A stretch of DNA of 64,000 bases. It comes from Pontibacter sp. G13. GTDB taxonomy: Bacteria; Bacteroidota; Bacteroidia; J057. Position numbers and translations under genes: made by a program. The notes under the pieces are model-generated. The model did not search any database. It was not told the origin of the DNA and worked only from the letters and a program-made list of their open reading frames with translations. Where the stretch lies: the NCBI RefSeq assembly GCF_031851795.1, contig NZ_CP134696.1, forward strand, positions 2,341,001-2,405,000, read 5' to 3'. Positions 42,713 through 52,935 of the stretch are shown piece after piece; the stretch's first letter is position 1, and each line of letters starts with the position of its first letter.

Positions 42713-43633
42713 TTAGGCAAAACGATGGATCGCTTCATACGCATGGTCCTGATAGCTTTGGTTGGCAAGATCTGGAAAAATAGTCGCCTGATCTACCACA
42801 GGACCTACCAACACCCCTTCTTTGCTGGCATAAAATTTTCCGCTTTCCAGCTGAGGGTTGCTGATGCCATCCACGAATCGTTTGGCTCCTTTCTCCAAAC
42901 TGTGCGACAAGCCCATCAAAGGCATGAAGATCGGCATCCCGATATACTTGAACATGATCCGTTGGATGAAAGGCAGGTCATCGAAACCTTGGGTTCCCCG
43001 CGTGCCACCCGGACTCATCGTAATGAATCGGATATGAGGATATTTCCGAGCCATGGCAGACATCCAGAGCGCGCCGCCATACTTCACCACGCCATAGACC
43101 TGCATCGGATCGAATGCCTCCCCAAAGAACGAACCATCAAAAACGGTCTCAAATTCATGGACAGAAGATGCCTTGAGATCTGGACGTTTCATGCCCATTT
43201 TCTTGATGCCGCGCGCTGCCTCAGAACTCGCAAACAAGGCAACCTGCTTGAGTTTGTCAGCTGCGATCAGCTCGTCCACCAGGACCACATGGCCCAGCAA
43301 ATTGGAAGCCGTGATGGTCGTCACGCCATCCTTGGTGAGTTTCTCGGGGTTTTTCCCACCCGTACCCCCTGCATTCATGACGAGCGCATCGACAGGAGTG
43401 GTCACTTCACGGACGGCCCGGCGGACAGAATCCGTATCCGATACATCCATGATGATGATCTCAAAGATCTTCCTACCCGTAGCCTCCTCCAATTCCTGCT
43501 GGGCTGCGATGGCCTTGGTCTTGTTGCGGCAAGCCAGATAGATCTTTTCGGTTGCGGGATTCAATGCCAATTGGCGGGCGGTCTCTTTACCGATGCCTGC
43601 ATTGGCACCAGTAATCATGATGATCTTGTTCAT
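42713..43633 (-). CDS. SDR-family oxidoreductase
   Basis: 306 residues from ATG 43633 (MNKIIMITGANAGIGKETARQLA). The longer frame (to 43759) lies inside the previous gene and is rejected. It has the dinucleotide loop TGANAGIG, NAGGT in the position of NNAG, and YGVVKYG as the catalytic YxxxK. It resembles RDH/WWOX-like atypical SDRs with a long C-terminal part. Starts 22 bp after the DUF4345 gene, so the two form an operon, probably controlled by the AraC-type gene upstream. Confidence 0.85.
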   Translation of the reverse strand: MNKIIMITGANAGIGKETARQLALNPATEKIYLACRNKTKAIAAQQELEEATGRKIFEIIIMDVSDTDSVRRAVREVTTPVDALVMNAGGTGGKNPEKLTKDGVTTITASNLLGHVVLVDELIAADKLKQVALFASSEAARGIKKMGMKRPDLKASSVHEFETVFDGSFFGEAFDPMQVYGVVKYGGALWMSAMARKYPHIRFITMSPGGTRGTQGFDDLPFIQRIMFKYIGMPIFMPLMGLSHSLEKGAKRFVDGISNPQLESGKFYASKEGVLVGPVVDQATIFPDLANQSYQDHAYEAIHRFA

Positions 43634-43655
43634 GTGAATGGTTTGTTGTAGGTGA

Positions 43656-44054
43656 TTATTTGTGGGAGGGTTGAAATACCTTGAAAAAGACGGCGCCGAG
43701 CGCTCCGAGAACGAGTTCCAGCCCTGTCGCTCCAAGCAAGCCTTCGACAGGCATCCCATCGATCAGGATACTGATCACCCTTCCGGCTCCTAGGGAGAGG
43801 AAGAGCAGGATGGTCGATAAGGTCGCTGAAAAGGTCAGTTTTGGGTTGAAGGCGCCTACGAGGGACAGGATGGCCACCCCGAGAATCATGGCGCTGGCGG
43901 CGCGCACGTCATTGATCACGCTTATGTTGGAAGCAATGTCAATGCCCGCGCTGGCTTTCATTTCGACGGGCATCAACAAGGTCGCCCCGCCGATGAAGGA
44001 GAGCAACAGGCCGGAAATGATCAGGTAGGTTTTGAGTGCTTTTGAATTGTTCAT
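43656..44054 (-). CDS. DUF4345 four-helix membrane protein
   Basis: 132 residues from ATG 44054 (MNNSKALKTYLIISG). Four hydrophobic segments are visible (about 9-28, 52-70, 78-95, 104-125). The sequence NDVRAASAMILGVAILSLVGA between helix 2 and the loop matches DUF4345 proteins. These are small inner-membrane proteins without known activity. It sits between the AraC regulator and the SDR. Confidence 0.75.
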   Translation of the reverse strand: MNNSKALKTYLIISGLLLSFIGGATLLMPVEMKASAGIDIASNISVINDVRAASAMILGVAILSLVGAFNPKLTFSATLSTILLFLSLGAGRVISILIDGMPVEGLLGATGLELVLGALGAVFFKVFQPSHK

Positions 44055-44138
44055 GACTTTGTCCTTGAATGGTGATAGGACAAATGTCATGGAAACTTAG
44101 GCCATACGTTGTGCGGATCGGGTCAAAGGCTGGTCATT

Positions 44139-44975
44139 TTAGCTCACGCGGAATTCCGTCGGGGATTTTCCGAATTCCGCCGCAAAATTTCGGTTGAAAG
44201 TCGCCAAAGAGTCGAATCCCACATCATAGGCTATGTCCGAGATCCGATCATTGTTCGAGCGCAGCAATTCGGCTGCACGCTCGACCTTTTTGCGGTTGAG
44301 ATACTTCTTGGGACTTTCGTCAAATACTTCCTTGAATTTTCGCTTGAAGGAGGAAAGGCTCAAATGTGTCAATGCCGCTAATTCCTCCAAGGATAGATTG
44401 GCAAATAGATTCTGCTGAATGACGGATTTGAATTCGGTCTCATGTGGATGAAACAAAGCTGCCAGAAAATCCAACTGTGAAGGGGCTTCCTGTGATTTGG
44501 TCATTAGCAGCACAAACTCCTTGAGCTTGGTCTTGATGATCTGGTCATCCACCAACTCGGGATGGTCCAGCAAAATGTCGATGCTCGAACGGAAATGGTC
44601 CAACAGCAGATCTACCTGTACTTGCTTGACATTGTAGTCCACCCGATAGCTCGACAGCGAAAGGTCGAATTCGAAGAGGTCCTTGACCAAGGAAGGATAG
44701 AGGAAGATTCCGACGGATTCGATGCCGTCTTTGCAGGCATCAGAATCTCCCGTAGGCTCGAAAAAATAGTTCAGGCACTTGGCCAACATCGCGGTCTTCC
44801 GATTCAGCTTGAGATAGTCTTCTGGCGAACGAACGCCTACCTCGCCTTGATTGACAAACATAAAGCAGGCTTCGTCCTCCACATAATGCTTAAGCGTGCG
44901 ATTGAAGGATGGCATGGACAGACGGATGAACACCACGCGCCCTTTGTATTTGATGACCTGCTCTTTGAACTCCAT
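44139..44975 (-). CDS. AraC-family transcriptional regulator
   Basis: 278 residues from ATG 44975 (MEFKEQVIKYKG). The N-terminal 170 residues form a cupin-like sensor of the ExsA/AraC type. The C-terminal domain has two helix-turn-helix units (LSLEELAALTHLSLSSFKRKFKEVFDESPKKYLNRKKVERA, then ISDIAYDVGFDSLATFNRNFAAEFGKSPTEFR). It probably activates the downstream DUF4345-SDR pair, which it precedes by 84 bp on the same strand. The inducer is unknown. Confidence 0.88.
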   Translation of the reverse strand: MEFKEQVIKYKGRVVFIRLSMPSFNRTLKHYVEDEACFMFVNQGEVGVRSPEDYLKLNRKTAMLAKCLNYFFEPTGDSDACKDGIESVGIFLYPSLVKDLFEFDLSLSSYRVDYNVKQVQVDLLLDHFRSSIDILLDHPELVDDQIIKTKLKEFVLLMTKSQEAPSQLDFLAALFHPHETEFKSVIQQNLFANLSLEELAALTHLSLSSFKRKFKEVFDESPKKYLNRKKVERAAELLRSNNDRISDIAYDVGFDSLATFNRNFAAEFGKSPTEFRVS

Positions 44976-45042
44976 GAATCGAAATATTGCAGGCACAATA
45001 TAGCTTTTTCCTCCATGTCTGAATATCGGAATCCGCATAGAA

Positions 45043-45082
45043 AAAGCCCCTCAAAGTGGCATTGCCTTCCTTGAGGGGCTTT
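45043..45082. terminator. Terminator between SDR and AraC genes
   Basis: AAAGCCCCTCAA (45043-45054) pairs exactly with TTGAGGGGCTTT (45071-45082). On the minus strand the stem is followed by TTCTATG and contains its own T-run. It isolates the SDR gene at 45100 from the AraC gene. Confidence 0.75.
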
Positions 45083-45099
45083 CACGGGAGGATTTGGGC

Positions 45100-46092
45100 T
45101 TATGCACCGCGCGCTCCGCTGAAACTAAAGGTCCCAACGGCCGCCTCGCATCCTTCCCAATTGACGCGGATATTGGCCTCGTCGAACAACAGGTCCTCAG
45201 GAGGCAAACGATCCGGATATCCTTTCCAATTTTCGGGGCCAAAGAAATCACCCGACTGGGCCTCTGGGTCCATCGCCGCACGGATAATTCCCGTTGCTCC
45301 GTCTTCAGCGGATTGTCCACGGCTCATGAGTTCCTCAGAGGTCTGCATGCCTCCATCTTCTGTCGTGGTAAACTGGAGCTGAGTCAGCGCCAAGCCCGGA
45401 TGCGCCAGCAAGGGGATGACTTGATCAATGCCCGCAGCCTCCAACTTTTCCTTCAAGCCATAGGTGAATGCACAATTGGCGAGCTTGGTCTGGTGATAGC
45501 GTTGCCAACGTGGCCCCTTGAAGGACAGGTTCTCTTCAGGCGTTCCATCGCCACCGAGATTTCCGCCGTTTTTGCCAAAATATTTCATGTCCAACGGGTC
45601 ACCCAACCGCGCCATAGATGAGTGATTGACCACGCGACCTTGCCCGCTAGCCATGAGCAATGGGAACAACCCCTTGGTCAGGAGAAAATGCGACAGGACG
45701 TTGGTTTGGATCTGGACGTCATATCCATCTTTTGTGGCTTGGTCCTTGAGCGCCATTACGCCCGCGTTGTTGACCAGCACATCGAGCTTGTCATACTTGG
45801 ATTTGATCGTATCGATGGCGGTTTGGACACTCGCGAAATCTTGGAGGTCACAAGTGATCGCATCGAAAACCCCATTGGGGACTTCTTGCTGTAGGTTTTG
45901 GGCGGATTCGGTAGCACGCTGACTCTGGCGGTTCAGCAATATGACCGTAGCGCCCTTCCTGGCAAGTTCACGGGCACAGACATAGCCCGTTCCGCTGGTG
46001 GTACCTGTAACCGCGACGATTTTGCCGGTCATGTCTTGCCCATGATTGGCGAGGACATCCTCGAGGTGCAGGGTTTTAAGCGTAAGATCCAT
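45100..46092 (-). CDS. SDR-family oxidoreductase (retinol-dehydrogenase-like)
   Basis: 330 residues from ATG 46092 (MDLTLKTLHLEDVLANHGQDMTGKIV). Classical motifs: TGTTSGTGYVCARELA (dinucleotide loop), LVNNAGVMAL, VVNHSSMARLG (Ser), and YHQTKLANCAF, the YxxxK pair. The length and the segment after the active site resemble the light-dependent protochlorophyllide reductase/RDH branch of SDRs. Substrate unknown. The start was moved downstream because the first 30 codons of the open frame look non-coding. Confidence 0.83.
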   Translation of the reverse strand: MDLTLKTLHLEDVLANHGQDMTGKIVAVTGTTSGTGYVCARELARKGATVILLNRQSQRATESAQNLQQEVPNGVFDAITCDLQDFASVQTAIDTIKSKYDKLDVLVNNAGVMALKDQATKDGYDVQIQTNVLSHFLLTKGLFPLLMASGQGRVVNHSSMARLGDPLDMKYFGKNGGNLGGDGTPEENLSFKGPRWQRYHQTKLANCAFTYGLKEKLEAAGIDQVIPLLAHPGLALTQLQFTTTEDGGMQTSEELMSRGQSAEDGATGIIRAAMDPEAQSGDFFGPENWKGYPDRLPPEDLLFDEANIRVNWEGCEAAVGTFSFSGARGA

Positions 46093-46242
46093 GAGAAATT
46101 GTGAGATGATGGGTGAAATGATCCATCTAATCTCCCCATTATTTCTCGATGAAAAACACACAGATTGGCGCAGGTCCAACACGATTTGGGGGAAATCTAG
46201 CCTGCCGAGGGAGAGAAAAGATCTGGAGAAGCTTGAGCATCA

Positions 46243-46430
46243 TTTGGGCGTGACCCCGCGTGCTTGGCCTTTGAATCTCTCTTGGCATCATGGCTGCGGG
46301 GTCGCCACCTTCCGTGCTCGCCGCCTGCCCCGGACCAAGATCCGGGGCTCGGTCCCTCCGTGCCTCCGGGACTTCGGCTGCGCCTCACACTCCAGTCGGC
46401 TCACGCCCCACCAACCAGCCGCACAGGGAG
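46243..46430 (+). repeat. Dispersed structured repeat R4
   Basis: Outer stem GGGCGTGA (46246-46253) with TCACGCCC (46401-46408). Second stem CCCCGC with GCGGGG (46254-46259 and 46296-46301). An inner perfect hairpin GCCCCGGA/TCCGGGGC follows CTTCCGTGCTCGC. A GTCCC/GGGAC stem stands in for the long third stem. Near-identical to R3 on the opposite strand. It abuts R5 in head-to-head orientation. Confidence 0.8.
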
Positions 46431-46443
46431 AAATATTTCGGAA

Positions 46444-46657
46444 GTGCGGTTGGCCTTGCAGGGGCGCAAAGTGCCTGGAGGATTCAGTCGGTGCAAGAGG
46501 TCAACCTCCCCAACTTGCTCCACGCTCCCAATGAACTCAAATACCCAGCCTGAACATGAAGCACCGACCGGAGCGACAGCGGAGTCCGGAAGGGACTGAC
46601 CCGGCGCTCAATGGCCAAGCGTCGCCCAACAGGCCCATTCGCCGGGATGCGCCCAAA
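46444..46657 (-). repeat. Dispersed structured repeat R5
   Basis: Read on the minus strand. The outer stem is GGGCGCA/TGCGCCC (plus-strand 46649-46655 and 46462-46468), that is, both arms changed together relative to R4. Second stem CCCGGCG (46600-46606) with CGCCGGG (46640-46646). Third stem GTCGGTGC with GCACCGAC. It lies 100 bp past the stop of the CsgG-like gene. The open frame 46611-46799 running out of it is not credible. Confidence 0.75.
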
Positions 46658-46756
46658 CACTCCTTTTAGAAATGCCCCTCAAGCAAAAAGTGCCAACCAG
46701 CAGGCCCGAGGACCCGCTGATCAGCACAAATATCTAGGTGGCGCTCAGGCCGGAAA

Positions 46757-48112
46757 TTACAAAGACGCTTCCGTCGCGAAAGGCGCCAATTTGTTGTAGA
46801 CTTCCAAGGCAGCCTGAGACAGCGCATCGTTCAGCAGGCTCTCCTCCATCGGGAACTGTACTTCCTTTTTCTTGTAGCTGGAAGGCACCGCACGCTCATC
46901 ACCGCTGGCGCTGCTCAACCAGGTATAGTTCCAAGATTGCTGGCCAGACACCTCGCCCGCGAGCACTACCGCTCCGGTTTTGACGTCGATCACCATGAAG
47001 TTGGCGGTCAGCGTGGCGGAGGAAGTCTTCTCATTGATCACCCCGGTGGCGTAGACGGTGCCGTAGATGTTCCGGGTTTTCTCTTTCCCTTTTTCGTTGA
47101 TGTACTTCTCCTTGCGGACGACAACGCTTTTTTCAAATCGCTCTCTCCGCGCGTCCAGGCGTTGGCGGTCTACTCCGCATGAGGAGATCTGTCCGACCAA
47201 GATCACATTCACACCGGAGATATTGCCCAATTCCACAGTGGTCGATTCGTCCATCAGGCCACTCACGCTCAACTGCTGCTCGTCCAAAATGCGGTCAAGC
47301 TGCTCTCTGTTGATGGCTTCGAAGAATTCGTATTTGGAGGCATTGTTGACCAAGTTTTCGATCACCTTGTTGGAGAGCGAAGCACCTGCGTTTCCGTGCT
47401 CGTATCCCGACCACTCAAAATTGGTGACTCCGAGGCGGGTGGTTCCTTTCTTTCTGGCATCGGCATACTGTGCCTCGGCATCTTTGAAGCTCGGCACATA
47501 TTCGTACGAATAGCGGAAATGCTTGGCGGCCTTTTTGTTGGAGGCGATGTCGGCGGAACCGACCAATTCAGCCCCTTGGTTGTAGTGCCATTCGGCGGCT
47601 TGTTGCTCAAACTCCTTGAGGGTAGCTTTGGCCTCGGTGATCTGCGTGTTGTAGCGATTGATCTCAAATTCAAGCGCAGGGTCCTTCTTTTTGGTTGGCT
47701 TGAACTTTTCGGGATCGGTACGCTTGAGGATTTTGCTGTATTTGTCCAGCGCGATGTAGGCATTCACGATGGTTGCCTTGTGCGCAGCGCTTGCGTCATT
47801 TTCGAACGTCTGGGAGGCTGCTTCCGAAGCCGCAATTGTCTCCAGATTGATGTCCGTGGTTCTTTCGTAGAATCGTCTCAGGTAGTCCTGAGCATTCTTG
47901 ATGTCCTTTTTCTTCTCGGCAATCTCCAGCGCATAGGCAGCGTAGATGACTGCTTCGTTCAGTTGGTCATTCTCCACAAAATCTTTGGCCGCCTTGATGT
48001 AGTAGTTCGGCTTTTCGGTCATCGGCATGCTGTACGATTTGATCGTGTATGCCTTCTGAGCAAATATCGAGGTTGTGGATAGTACCAATAGGGTAAAAAT
48101 AGCGATTCTCAT
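46757..48112 (-). CDS. Secreted CsgG/TolB-N-like domain protein
   Basis: 451 residues from ATG 48112 (MRIAIFTLLVLSTTSIFAQ, signal peptide). The first half has TPR-like helices (NYYIKAAKDFVENDQLNEAVIYAAYALEIAEKKKDIKNAQDYLRRFYE). From about 255, RLGVTNFEWSGYEHGNAGASLSNKVIENLVN .. EFFEAINREQLDRILDEQQLSVSGLMDEST .. VELGNISGVNVILVGQIS fits the CsgG curli-secretion lipoprotein fold. No lipobox is seen, so it may be soluble in the periplasm or surface-associated. Role unknown. Confidence 0.8.
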   Translation of the reverse strand: MRIAIFTLLVLSTTSIFAQKAYTIKSYSMPMTEKPNYYIKAAKDFVENDQLNEAVIYAAYALEIAEKKKDIKNAQDYLRRFYERTTDINLETIAASEAASQTFENDASAAHKATIVNAYIALDKYSKILKRTDPEKFKPTKKKDPALEFEINRYNTQITEAKATLKEFEQQAAEWHYNQGAELVGSADIASNKKAAKHFRYSYEYVPSFKDAEAQYADARKKGTTRLGVTNFEWSGYEHGNAGASLSNKVIENLVNNASKYEFFEAINREQLDRILDEQQLSVSGLMDESTTVELGNISGVNVILVGQISSCGVDRQRLDARRERFEKSVVVRKEKYINEKGKEKTRNIYGTVYATGVINEKTSSATLTANFMVIDVKTGAVVLAGEVSGQQSWNYTWLSSASGDERAVPSSYKKKEVQFPMEESLLNDALSQAALEVYNKLAPFATEASL

Positions 48113-48892
48113 AATCTCGCAATATGAAAGGTTTAGGTATATAGGAAGTGGTCGCGTTTTGGTGGAGAAGGAACATGAGACCTTCGTCAGCAGAAGCAGG
48201 TTGGAAAATGTCTCCATTCTGATTCATAAATCCGCATTTTCTTGAAAAAGGAAAGTACATTCCCGGCTTTTTTCCACGAAGTATTCGCCCATCAAATAGC
48301 AAAAAAAATCACGAAATTATTAAATAATGGTATTAAATATTCAGTAAATGTAGATAGTCCTATATACAGTCATGAATGAACCATTCAATACCCAACCCGC
48401 TCATAACGCAGCAAATACGATCAGCATTTGGGGTTTCTGTGACTCCCATTGATCAGATGAGCGATCGAAAAACTATTGTAAGGAGAGAGAATCCAACCGA
48501 ATTCCACATGTCGTCTGTCCATTCCCCCAAAATTCAGCAGTACCAAGTAGGGGAAATTATCCTATCTCACGTCCCCTCCATATATAGGGTCTTTGCTCCC
48601 ACAATAGATAGAACCTGAATCATGGAGCTTCAGTCCCTTCCTGTTTCGAGGAAAATGCACCTTTCCATTTCCGCCCAATACTTGGACAAATGATGCTGCT
48701 GAGTTCAATGGATTCCCGGTATGAAGTCCCCATTTTCTCGATCCCCTTAAACAGATTCATGGAGCCATGATCCAAAATGCGGGAAATGCGTATGGGGATG
48801 CATCGGGAAGTGGGGTGTGGATTTTCATTCTATCCCGAAAAGCCTTTATTTTGGGGGCTTATAGAAAGGGTATCAGAACGTCTAAGTTCAAC
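48113..48892. other. Intergenic region before gcvP
   Basis: 780 bp between divergent genes. I searched by eye for a glycine riboswitch and saw none. No gene with a recognisable domain is present. The frame that extends gcvP upstream to 48767 looks non-coding. Confidence 0.5.
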
Positions 48893-51775
48893 ATGATCAA
48901 ACATCCAGACAGATTTCAGCGTCGTCATATCGGTCCTACTCCTGGGGAGCTGGATCATATGCTTTCCACAGTAGGTGTGGACTCACTCGACGATTTGATC
49001 GGGCAAACCGTGCCGGCAAAAATCCGATTGGAACAGCCGTTGGAGGCACATGAAGCCTTGAGCGAACATGAATACCTGCGGGCTTTGAAGCAATCCGCTG
49101 CCAAGAACCAAGTATTCAAGAACTATATCGGATTGGGATATTACGGTACCGTAACTCCCTCCGTGATCTTGCGGAATATCTTTGAGAACCCGGGATGGTA
49201 CACCCAGTACACCCCCTATCAGGCTGAAATCTCCCAAGGCCGTTTGGAAGCATTGCTGAACTTCCAGACCATGGTGAGCGATCTGACCGGACTGCCTATC
49301 GCCAATGCATCTTTGCTGGACGAAGGTACAGCCGCTGCAGAGGCCATGGCCATGACCTATGGACAAAAGCGCAAAAAAGACCGCAAGTCAAATGCAAATG
49401 TCCTGCTCGTGGCAAGCACGCTCTTCCCTCAGACCATCGAGGTACTGAAGACACGCGCGGAAGCAGTCGGCATCGAATTGCGGATTGCCCACCCGAGCGA
49501 GTTTGTGGTAGACGAAAGCGTATTTGGTGCAGTCGTCCAATACCCAGACAACAATGGCGAAATCCACGGCTATCAGGCATTGGCTGATGAGCTGCACGCC
49601 CAAAAAGGGTACTTGATCGTCGCTGCGGACATTATGTCCCTGCTCAACCTAGAAGCTCCGGCTTCCTTTGGTGCAGATGTAGTAGTCGGCAATACCCAGC
49701 GATTTGGGGTACCGATGGGCTTTGGTGGTCCACACGCTGCCTACTTCGCCACTTCCAACGAATTCTTGCGCCTCCTGCCAGGCCGTATCATCGGAGTTTC
49801 CGTAGATCGCCTCGGCAATGCCGCTATGCGAATGACGCTCCAGACTCGTGAGCAGCACATTCGTCGCGACAAGGCGACTTCCAATATCTGTACTGCGCAG
49901 GCATTGCTCGCCATCATGGCAGGGATGTACGCAGTTTATCACGGTCCAACCGGACTGCAGGCCATTGCCACCCGAATCCACAGATTCACGGCAACGACCG
50001 ACAAGGCACTCAAGGCACTCGGCCTAAACCAGCAGAATAGTTCCTACTTCGACACCCTCCGAATCGAAGCCGACGTCGAGCAGCAATTGCACATCCGCGA
50101 ACTTGCAGAAGCACGCGGAATCAACTTGCGCTACGACGATGGATTCGTGGGAATCTCCCTCGATGAGACCACCGAATGGAGCGATGTGGAAGGATTGGTG
50201 AATCTATTCGCAGCATGGAAAGGCGTTCAAGCACCTGAACTGGATTTGGCAGAAGCGAACGCAGCCATCTCTCCAGATTTCATCCGCAAAAGCGAATTCC
50301 TTACGCACCCAGTATTCAACAGCCATCACTCCGAAACGGCGATGATGCGCTACATCAAGTCCCTCGAAAACAAGGACTTGTCCCTGAATGCTGCCATGAT
50401 CCCATTGGGCTCCTGCACCATGAAACTGAATGCAGCAACCGAGCTGATCCCTGTTTCTTGGCCAGAATTCTCCCAGATCCACCCATTTGCCCCTGAAAAT
50501 CAGACGCAAGGATACAAGGAGATCATCACTGAGCTGGAAAACCGCCTATGCGACATCACTGGATTCGCGGGCATGTCCTTCCAGCCCAACTCTGGTGCAC
50601 AGGGTGAATTTGCAGGGCTGCTGGTCATCCGTGCCTATCACCATAGCCGCGGCGATCACCACCGTAACATCGCCTTGATTCCTTCCTCCGCTCACGGAAC
50701 CAACCCTGCTTCCGCCGTCATGGCCGGGATGAAAGTGGTAGTTGTGAAGTGCGATGACCAAGGAAACATCGATGTTGCCGATCTTAAAGCCAAGGCAGAA
50801 CAACACAAAGACAATCTGTCCAGCCTGATGATCACCTATCCGTCTACCCACGGGGTATTCGAAGAGACCATCATGGACATTTGCCAGATCATCCACGACA
50901 ATGGAGGTCAGGTATACATGGACGGTGCCAATATGAATGCACAGGTGGGATTGACAAGCCCCGGTCGTATCGGAGCGGATGTCTGCCACTTGAATCTCCA
51001 CAAGACGTTTGCCATTCCTCATGGTGGTGGTGGACCGGGTGTGGGCCCGATTGGTGTGGCCGCTCACTTGAAGCCATTCCTCCCCGGACACGGTTTGTCT
51101 ACCATCGGTACAGATCAGTCTATCCCAGCGGTTTCTGCAGCGCCATTTGGTTCTGCCAGCATCTTGCTGATCTCCTACGCCTACCTGCAATTGTTGGGAA
51201 GCGAAGGCTCCAAGGCTGCCTCTGAGTATGCGATCTTGAACGCCAACTACATGAAGTCTCGTCTGGAAGAAGCCTACCCGGTATTGTTCCAAGGGACCAA
51301 TGGACGAGTTGCCCACGAGTTCATCCTCGACCTGCGCCAGTTCAAGGCCAGCCTTGGATTGGAAGTGGACGACATCACCAAGCGTTTGATCGACTATGGA
51401 TTCCATGCACCGACCGTATCTTGGCCAGTACCGGGAACCATCATGGTCGAGCCTACCGAGTCCGAGCCGTTGAGCGAGTTGGACCGCTTCTGTGATGCGA
51501 TGCTGTCCATCCGTGAAGAGATCCGCGAGCTGGAAAATGGATTGGCAGATGCCGACGACAATGTCCTGAAAAATGCGCCGCATACCATGGCGGAAGTTAC
51601 TTCCGATGGATGGGCACATGCCTACAGCCGCCAAAAGGCTGCCTTCCCAGTTCCTTCTTTGTATCAGAACAAGTTCTGGCCTTCCGTAGCCCGGGTAAAC
51701 AATACCTTCGGCGATCGCAATGTCGTGTGTACCTGTCCTCCACTGGAAGCGTACGCCGAGGAAGCAGCCAACTAG
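48893..51775 (+). CDS. gcvP: Glycine dehydrogenase (decarboxylating), P protein
   Basis: 960 residues from ATG 48893 ([24 protein letters not shown]), the normal length for the fused alpha-beta P protein. An open frame 42 codons longer has no homologous character. Both halves are present. The pyridoxal-phosphate Lys is K704 in [16 protein letters not shown], and the glycine-rich loop follows. The enzyme decarboxylates glycine and passes the aminomethyl group to lipoyl-GcvH in the glycine cleavage system. gcvH and gcvT are not in the window. Confidence 0.97.
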   Translation: MIKHPDRFQRRHIGPTPGELDHMLSTVGVDSLDDLIGQTVPAKIRLEQPLEAHEALSEHEYLRALKQSAAKNQVFKNYIGLGYYGTVTPSVILRNIFENPGWYTQYTPYQAEISQGRLEALLNFQTMVSDLTGLPIANASLLDEGTAAAEAMAMTYGQKRKKDRKSNANVLLVASTLFPQTIEVLKTRAEAVGIELRIAHPSEFVVDESVFGAVVQYPDNNGEIHGYQALADELHAQKGYLIVAADIMSLLNLEAPASFGADVVVGNTQRFGVPMGFGGPHAAYFATSNEFLRLLPGRIIGVSVDRLGNAAMRMTLQTREQHIRRDKATSNICTAQALLAIMAGMYAVYHGPTGLQAIATRIHRFTATTDKALKALGLNQQNSSYFDTLRIEADVEQQLHIRELAEARGINLRYDDGFVGISLDETTEWSDVEGLVNLFAAWKGVQAPELDLAEANAAISPDFIRKSEFLTHPVFNSHHSETAMMRYIKSLENKDLSLNAAMIPLGSCTMKLNAATELIPVSWPEFSQIHPFAPENQTQGYKEIITELENRLCDITGFAGMSFQPNSGAQGEFAGLLVIRAYHHSRGDHHRNIALIPSSAHGTNPASAVMAGMKVVVVKCDDQGNIDVADLKAKAEQHKDNLSSLMITYPSTHGVFEETIMDICQIIHDNGGQVYMDGANMNAQVGLTSPGRIGADVCHLNLHKTFAIPHGGGGPGVGPIGVAAHLKPFLPGHGLSTIGTDQSIPAVSAAPFGSASILLISYAYLQLLGSEGSKAASEYAILNANYMKSRLEEAYPVLFQGTNGRVAHEFILDLRQFKASLGLEVDDITKRLIDYGFHAPTVSWPVPGTIMVEPTESEPLSELDRFCDAMLSIREEIRELENGLADADDNVLKNAPHTMAEVTSDGWAHAYSRQKAAFPVPSLYQNKFWPSVARVNNTFGDRNVVCTCPPLEAYAEEAAN

Positions 51776-51799
51776 ATTATATTTTACATCCTACCCCTT

Positions 51800-51830
51800 G
51801 GGCATGTGACATCGTCGCATGCCCTTTTTT
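51800..51830 (+). terminator. Intrinsic terminator of gcvP
   Basis: GGGCATG (51800-51806) pairs with CATGCCC (51818-51824), followed by TTTTTT. Confidence 0.85.
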
Positions 51831-52010
51831 GTTGGCTGACCCAATCTGCCGAGATTGCTAAATCCCTGACTGCCAAAATACTTGGTGTATTTCATGTGGA
51901 TAAGTAGGCCCACTTCCAGTTGTTTCATCTGGGGAGAATCGAAACATTTGGGCTTTCTGCTGTTAGAGAGGAACCACCACACTTTCATCTATCACACTCA
52001 AAACACACAG

Positions 52011-52790
52011 ATGTCCTCGCAACAAGCTATTCAGACAGGTGTTTTTTGTTGGGCAGAGCTCGCAACTCCCAATCTTGACGCCGTACAGCCTTTTTATGCC
52101 CAATTGTTCCACTGGAACCCCACTCCTTCTCCAGATCCGAATGGCGATCCGTACACCTTTTGCCAATCGGGCGAAGATACCATTGCGGGCATGTACGCCT
52201 TTCAACCCGGAGAAGCAGGCCAATATCCACGTTGGGATTCCTATATCGCAGTGGCAGATGCCCAACACGCCGTGAATGTGGCTCGGGTGACTGGTGGCAC
52301 CATCCTGACCGAACCCACAGAAGTGATGAATATGGGCACCATGGCCGCCATTCAAGATCCGGGCGGTGCGGTCATCCGTGTATGGCAACCCCACAAACCC
52401 GAACCGATTCCTGCAGCTGGGGCTCCGGGGACCATTGTCTGGAATGAGTTGGCGACCCGCAACACACAGGCATGTACCGAGTTCTACACGGAGGTATTCG
52501 GTTGGAAAGCTGAATACACCGAAGATCCCATGCCCTACACCGTTTTCTGGAAAGACGACGTTCGTGCAGCTGGCATGATGGAAATGGGTGACAACTTCCC
52601 GAAAGAGGTTCCCGCACATTGGATGCCTTACTTCGCAGCCGATGATGTAGATCATCTCCAGACACTCGCCAAATCACTGGATGGTGAAATCGTGGTACCT
52701 GCACAAGACGTACCGACCGTAGGCAGATTTGCGGTCCTTCAAGATCCGGGCGGAGCCACATTCTCCGTCATCAAGTTTTCCGAAGCCTGA
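52011..52790 (+). CDS. Two-domain VOC (glyoxalase/bleomycin-resistance fold) protein
   Basis: 259 residues from ATG 52011 (MSSQQAIQTGVFCWAELATPN). Two tandem VOC units: FCWAELATPNLDAVQPFYAQLFHW .. AAIQDPGGAVIRVWQP (about 11-130) and VWNELATRNTQACTEFYTEVFGW .. AVLQDPGGATFSVIKF (about 140-257). Both retain the DPGG turn before the last strand. The fold binds metals or small molecules, and this branch (PhnB/CFP32-like) has no fixed substrate. Monocistronic. Confidence 0.86.
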   Translation: MSSQQAIQTGVFCWAELATPNLDAVQPFYAQLFHWNPTPSPDPNGDPYTFCQSGEDTIAGMYAFQPGEAGQYPRWDSYIAVADAQHAVNVARVTGGTILTEPTEVMNMGTMAAIQDPGGAVIRVWQPHKPEPIPAAGAPGTIVWNELATRNTQACTEFYTEVFGWKAEYTEDPMPYTVFWKDDVRAAGMMEMGDNFPKEVPAHWMPYFAADDVDHLQTLAKSLDGEIVVPAQDVPTVGRFAVLQDPGGATFSVIKFSEA

Positions 52791-52935
52791 TCAAAGGTCA
52801 GGTCAATCCTGTCGGAAGGGGCTGCTCCTTGGAGTTGGCCCCTGTTTTTTGGGGATCAGGGAGAATGGAACACCAAGGCTCCACCAGGAGATTCCCCTAC
52901 GGGATAAGTCTCAGATGGAATTGTGTTTGGAAGGT

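Noticed and set aside
46611-46799. 62-residue open frame between R5 and the CsgG-like gene
   Set aside because: It runs out of structured repeat R5 and overlaps the 3' end of the real gene on the other strand.
48613-48892. Glycine riboswitch before gcvP
   Set aside because: No tandem aptamer-like core or conserved purine-rich junctions could be found by eye.
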